Assembly: GCA_020438915.1 (NCBI GenBank)
Contig: JAGQTR010000006.1
Coordinates: 1 to 8,085, forward strand
DNA length: 8,085 nt
Source of the DNA: Mycobacterium sp.
Lineage (GTDB): Bacteria; Actinomycetota; Actinomycetes; Mycobacteriales; Mycobacteriaceae
Direction: 5' to 3'
The position numbers and the translations under genes are program-made. The notes beneath the pieces are model-generated. The model was not told the origin of the DNA and made no database searches. It saw nothing but the letters and a program-made list of their open reading frames with translations. Shown here one piece after another: positions 6,025-8,085 of this stretch. Position 1 is the first letter of the stretch; each line of letters opens with the position of its first letter.

Positions 6025-8085
6025 CTAGGGATCGCGCGGAAGCCCGAGTAGTCGTTCGGCGATGATGTTCAGCTGCACTTCCGAGGTTCCGCCGTAGATG
6101 GTGGTGGCACGGCTGGCCAGCAGGTACTCCGCCCAGCGTCCGGTGAGCTGATCACGGTCGCCGATGACCGCATCGGTGCCGAATGAGGACACCGCGAACT
6201 CGGCGTAGCCCTGACCGGTCCGCATGGACAGCAGCTTCGAGATTGCCGCCGCCGGCATCGGATCGCCCCCCGCCAGGGTCAGCAGCGTGGATCTCATGTT
6301 GAGGATCTTGGCGGCATGCCCCTCGGCGATCAGTACCCCAGCCTGGTTCTGCGCGATCTGATCGAACTGCCCGTCGCCCACGAACTCGACGAACCTGTCC
6401 AGGCTCGGCAAAAATGGTGGCTCGCTGCTGCCGATTGAAACTCGTTCGGCGGTAAGGGTGTTTCGGCTGACCTCCCACCCGCGGTCGACGTCGCCGAGCA
6501 CCAACTCATCGGGTACGAATACGTCGTCGATGTAGACGGTGTTGAACATCGCGTTGCCGGTGAGCTCACGCAATGGCTTGACCTCGATGCCCGCACTGTT
6601 CATGTCGAGCAGAAAGTAGGTAATGCCATTGTGTTTCGGGGCGCTGGGATCCGTTCTTGCCAACAGCGCGCCCCACGCGGAGTACTGAGCTCCGGTGGTC
6701 CAGATCTTCTGTCCGGTGATGCGCCATCCGCCATCGACCTTGGTGGCCTTGGTGGACAGGCTGGCCAGGTCAGAGCCCGCACCGGGTTCGGAGAACAGCT
6801 GGCACCAGATCACCTCACCGCGGAATGTCGGCGGCAGGAAACGCTCCTTCTGTTCGTCGGTGCCGAACGCGACGATCGAGGGAATGATCCAGGCGGCGAT
6901 ACCCATCGCGGGCCGGCGCACCTTCCCGGCGGCGAACTCCTGGGCGATGATGATCTGCTCGACCGGGTTGGACGCGCGTCCCCAAGGCACCGGCAAATGG
7001 GGCTGCACCCAGCCGCCCTCGGCAATCGCGGCGTTGCGTTGCTCACGTGGAATCGCCTTGAGGGCATCAACTTCAGAGCGGATCTCGGCGCGCAGCTTCT
7101 CGGTTTCGGGGTCGAGGTCGATGTTCAACGCCCGCATGCCGGTCGTGGTCGCGAGGTCGACGACCTGCTGCGGGTAGTCCGCGGCGCGGCCGAGGCTCGC
7201 TGCCAGCGCCAGGGCGCGACGGTAGTAGATGTTGGTGTCGTGCTCCCAGGTGAATCCGATACCGCCGTGCACCTGGATGCAGTCCTGGGTGCAGTGCTGA
7301 GCGGCGCCGGGCGCCAGCGTCGCCGCCACCGCGGCGGCGAATTCAAAAGCGTGATCGCCGGCGGTGTTTTCGGTGGCCGCGCGCGCTTCGCCGGCTTCGT
7401 CTATGGCGCGTGCCGCGTCCCACACCGCGGCGGTGGCCCGCTCGGTCTCGGCGATCATGCCCGCGCACTTGTGCTTGATGGCCTGGAACTGCCCGATCGG
7501 CCTGCCGAACTGCTCGCGGATCTTGGCGTACGCGGCCGCGGTGTCGGTGGCCCAACGTGCGACACCGATCGCCTCGGCGGACAAGAGCGTCGATATCAGC
7601 GCGCGGGCGTGTTCGCGGCTCAGCTCCGAGAGCACCCGGTCGTCGGAAACCTCGACAGCGTTGGCGCGTACGTGCGCGATCGGCCGCAGGGGGTCGACGC
7701 TGGGCACGTGCTCGATCTCGAGTTGGTCGGCGTCGAGGATGATCCAGGTGTCCCCGGACGCCCCTTCGCCCAGGCCGGCGACCGGCAGCACCAGCAACGC
7801 AGCCTGCGCCGCCGCGGGTACCGCGCGCACCTCACCGCGGATGATCAGGCCGTCGCCGTGCCGGGTCGCGGTCAACCCGGAGTCGATCGCGTAGGCGGCG
7901 ATGACGTCGCCGGAGGCCAGGCCGGTGAGGACGGCGGCGTCGGGGTCGTGGGCGGCGATCAACGCGCTGGCGATGGCCGACGGCACAAACGGGCCCGGCA
8001 CGGCTCCGTAGCCGAACTCGGCGAGCACGATCGCCAACTCGAGGATGCCGAAGCCCTGGCCGCCGACCGACTCGGAAAGATGGAC
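6025..8085 (-). CDS. fadE6: Fused double acyl-CoA dehydrogenase, FadE6-like, partial (N-terminus beyond right edge)
   Basis: 686 residues are visible; the reading frame stays open to the right edge (first residues VHLSESVGGQGFGILELAIV). M. tuberculosis FadE6 has about 731, so some 45 are missing. Two dehydrogenase units lie in tandem. The N-terminal half is of the non-catalytic type, with FGRPIGQFQAIKHKCA and QVHGGIGFTWEHD (near 7240-7275). A linker around 7050-7180 leads to the C-terminal half, with CQLFSEPGAGSDLASL, TGQKIWTTG and IYGGTSEVQLNIIAERLLGL. The MCAD-type Glu position is Gly in that last motif. The probable base is the Glu in NTLTAERVSIG (codon 6447-6445). One chain would thus supply both the alpha and beta roles of a heteromeric enzyme. 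It oxidises an unknown acyl-CoA with ETF as likely acceptor, and converges with fadD2, which could make its substrate. The stop is TAG at 6025. Family certain; symbol from fused architecture and locus order. Confidence 0.92.
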   Translation of the reverse strand, partial: VHLSESVGGQGFGILELAIVLAEFGYGAVPGPFVPSAIASALIAAHDPDAAVLTGLASGDVIAAYAIDSGLTATRHGDGLIIRGEVRAVPAAAQAALLVLPVAGLGEGASGDTWIILDADQLEIEHVPSVDPLRPIAHVRANAVEVSDDRVLSELSREHARALISTLLSAEAIGVARWATDTAAAYAKIREQFGRPIGQFQAIKHKCAGMIAETERATAAVWDAARAIDEAGEARAATENTAGDHAFEFAAAVAATLAPGAAQHCTQDCIQVHGGIGFTWEHDTNIYYRRALALAASLGRAADYPQQVVDLATTTGMRALNIDLDPETEKLRAEIRSEVDALKAIPREQRNAAIAEGGWVQPHLPVPWGRASNPVEQIIIAQEFAAGKVRRPAMGIAAWIIPSIVAFGTDEQKERFLPPTFRGEVIWCQLFSEPGAGSDLASLSTKATKVDGGWRITGQKIWTTGAQYSAWGALLARTDPSAPKHNGITYFLLDMNSAGIEVKPLRELTGNAMFNTVYIDDVFVPDELVLGDVDRGWEVSRNTLTAERVSIGSSEPPFLPSLDRFVEFVGDGQFDQIAQNQAGVLIAEGHAAKILNMRSTLLTLAGGDPMPAAAISKLLSMRTGQGYAEFAVSSFGTDAVIGDRDQLTGRWAEYLLASRATTIYGGTSEVQLNIIAERLLGLPRDP

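Noticed and set aside
8035..8037. TTG at 8037 as the start of the fused dehydrogenase
   Set aside because: The upstream frame stays open to the window edge and encodes HLSESVGGQGFG, a typical acyl-CoA dehydrogenase N-terminal segment, so the true start lies outside the window.

Overview
The window looks like chromosomal DNA from a mycobacterium, most likely a fast-growing or environmental species. The grounds are high GC, the density of FadE/FadD-type lipid genes, and the order LigD-type polymerase (minus), acyl-CoA synthetase (plus), fused acyl-CoA dehydrogenase (minus). From memory, that order matches Rv0269c-fadD2-fadE6 of M. tuberculosis. No RNA genes, CRISPR array, phage genes or insertion sequences were seen. 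No stretch longer than about 155 bases lacks a gene.

Left third (1-2373), all minus strand: a two-gene acyl-CoA dehydrogenase operon. The first gene (1023-2219) carries the probable catalytic Glu. It overlaps by 8 bases the second (1-1030), which starts at GTG behind a strong ribosome binding site and runs off the left edge. Together they look like the two chains of a heteromeric actinobacterial acyl-CoA dehydrogenase. A 20-base inverted repeat covers the predicted -10 box of this operon.

Middle (2374-4180), minus strand: a 135-residue STAS-domain protein with an Asp where the regulatory Ser is expected, preceded by an AT-rich, palindrome-rich leader. Upstream of it is a 415-residue stand-alone LigD-type primase-polymerase with a C-terminal extension. 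A 71-base divergent promoter region (4181-4251) separates this gene from the next.

Right half (4252-8085): a plus-strand acyl-CoA synthetase (FadD2-like) converges on a minus-strand fused double acyl-CoA dehydrogenase (FadE6-like), which runs off the right edge. A 75-base convergent gap between them holds a long inverted repeat.

Functionally, FadD2 would activate acids to acyl-CoA, and the split and fused dehydrogenases would do the first desaturation of a beta-oxidation-like route. The actual substrates cannot be read from the sequence. The polymerase and STAS protein belong to DNA repair and signalling and have no obvious link to lipid breakdown. Three of the four visible transcription-unit starts (2219, 4180, 4252) have no clear Shine-Dalgarno but show a TANNNT box exactly six bases before the start codon, the geometry expected for leaderless mRNAs. 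I see no wholly new biological system; the notable points are promoter architecture, the split/fused dehydrogenase arrangement and the odd STAS domain.
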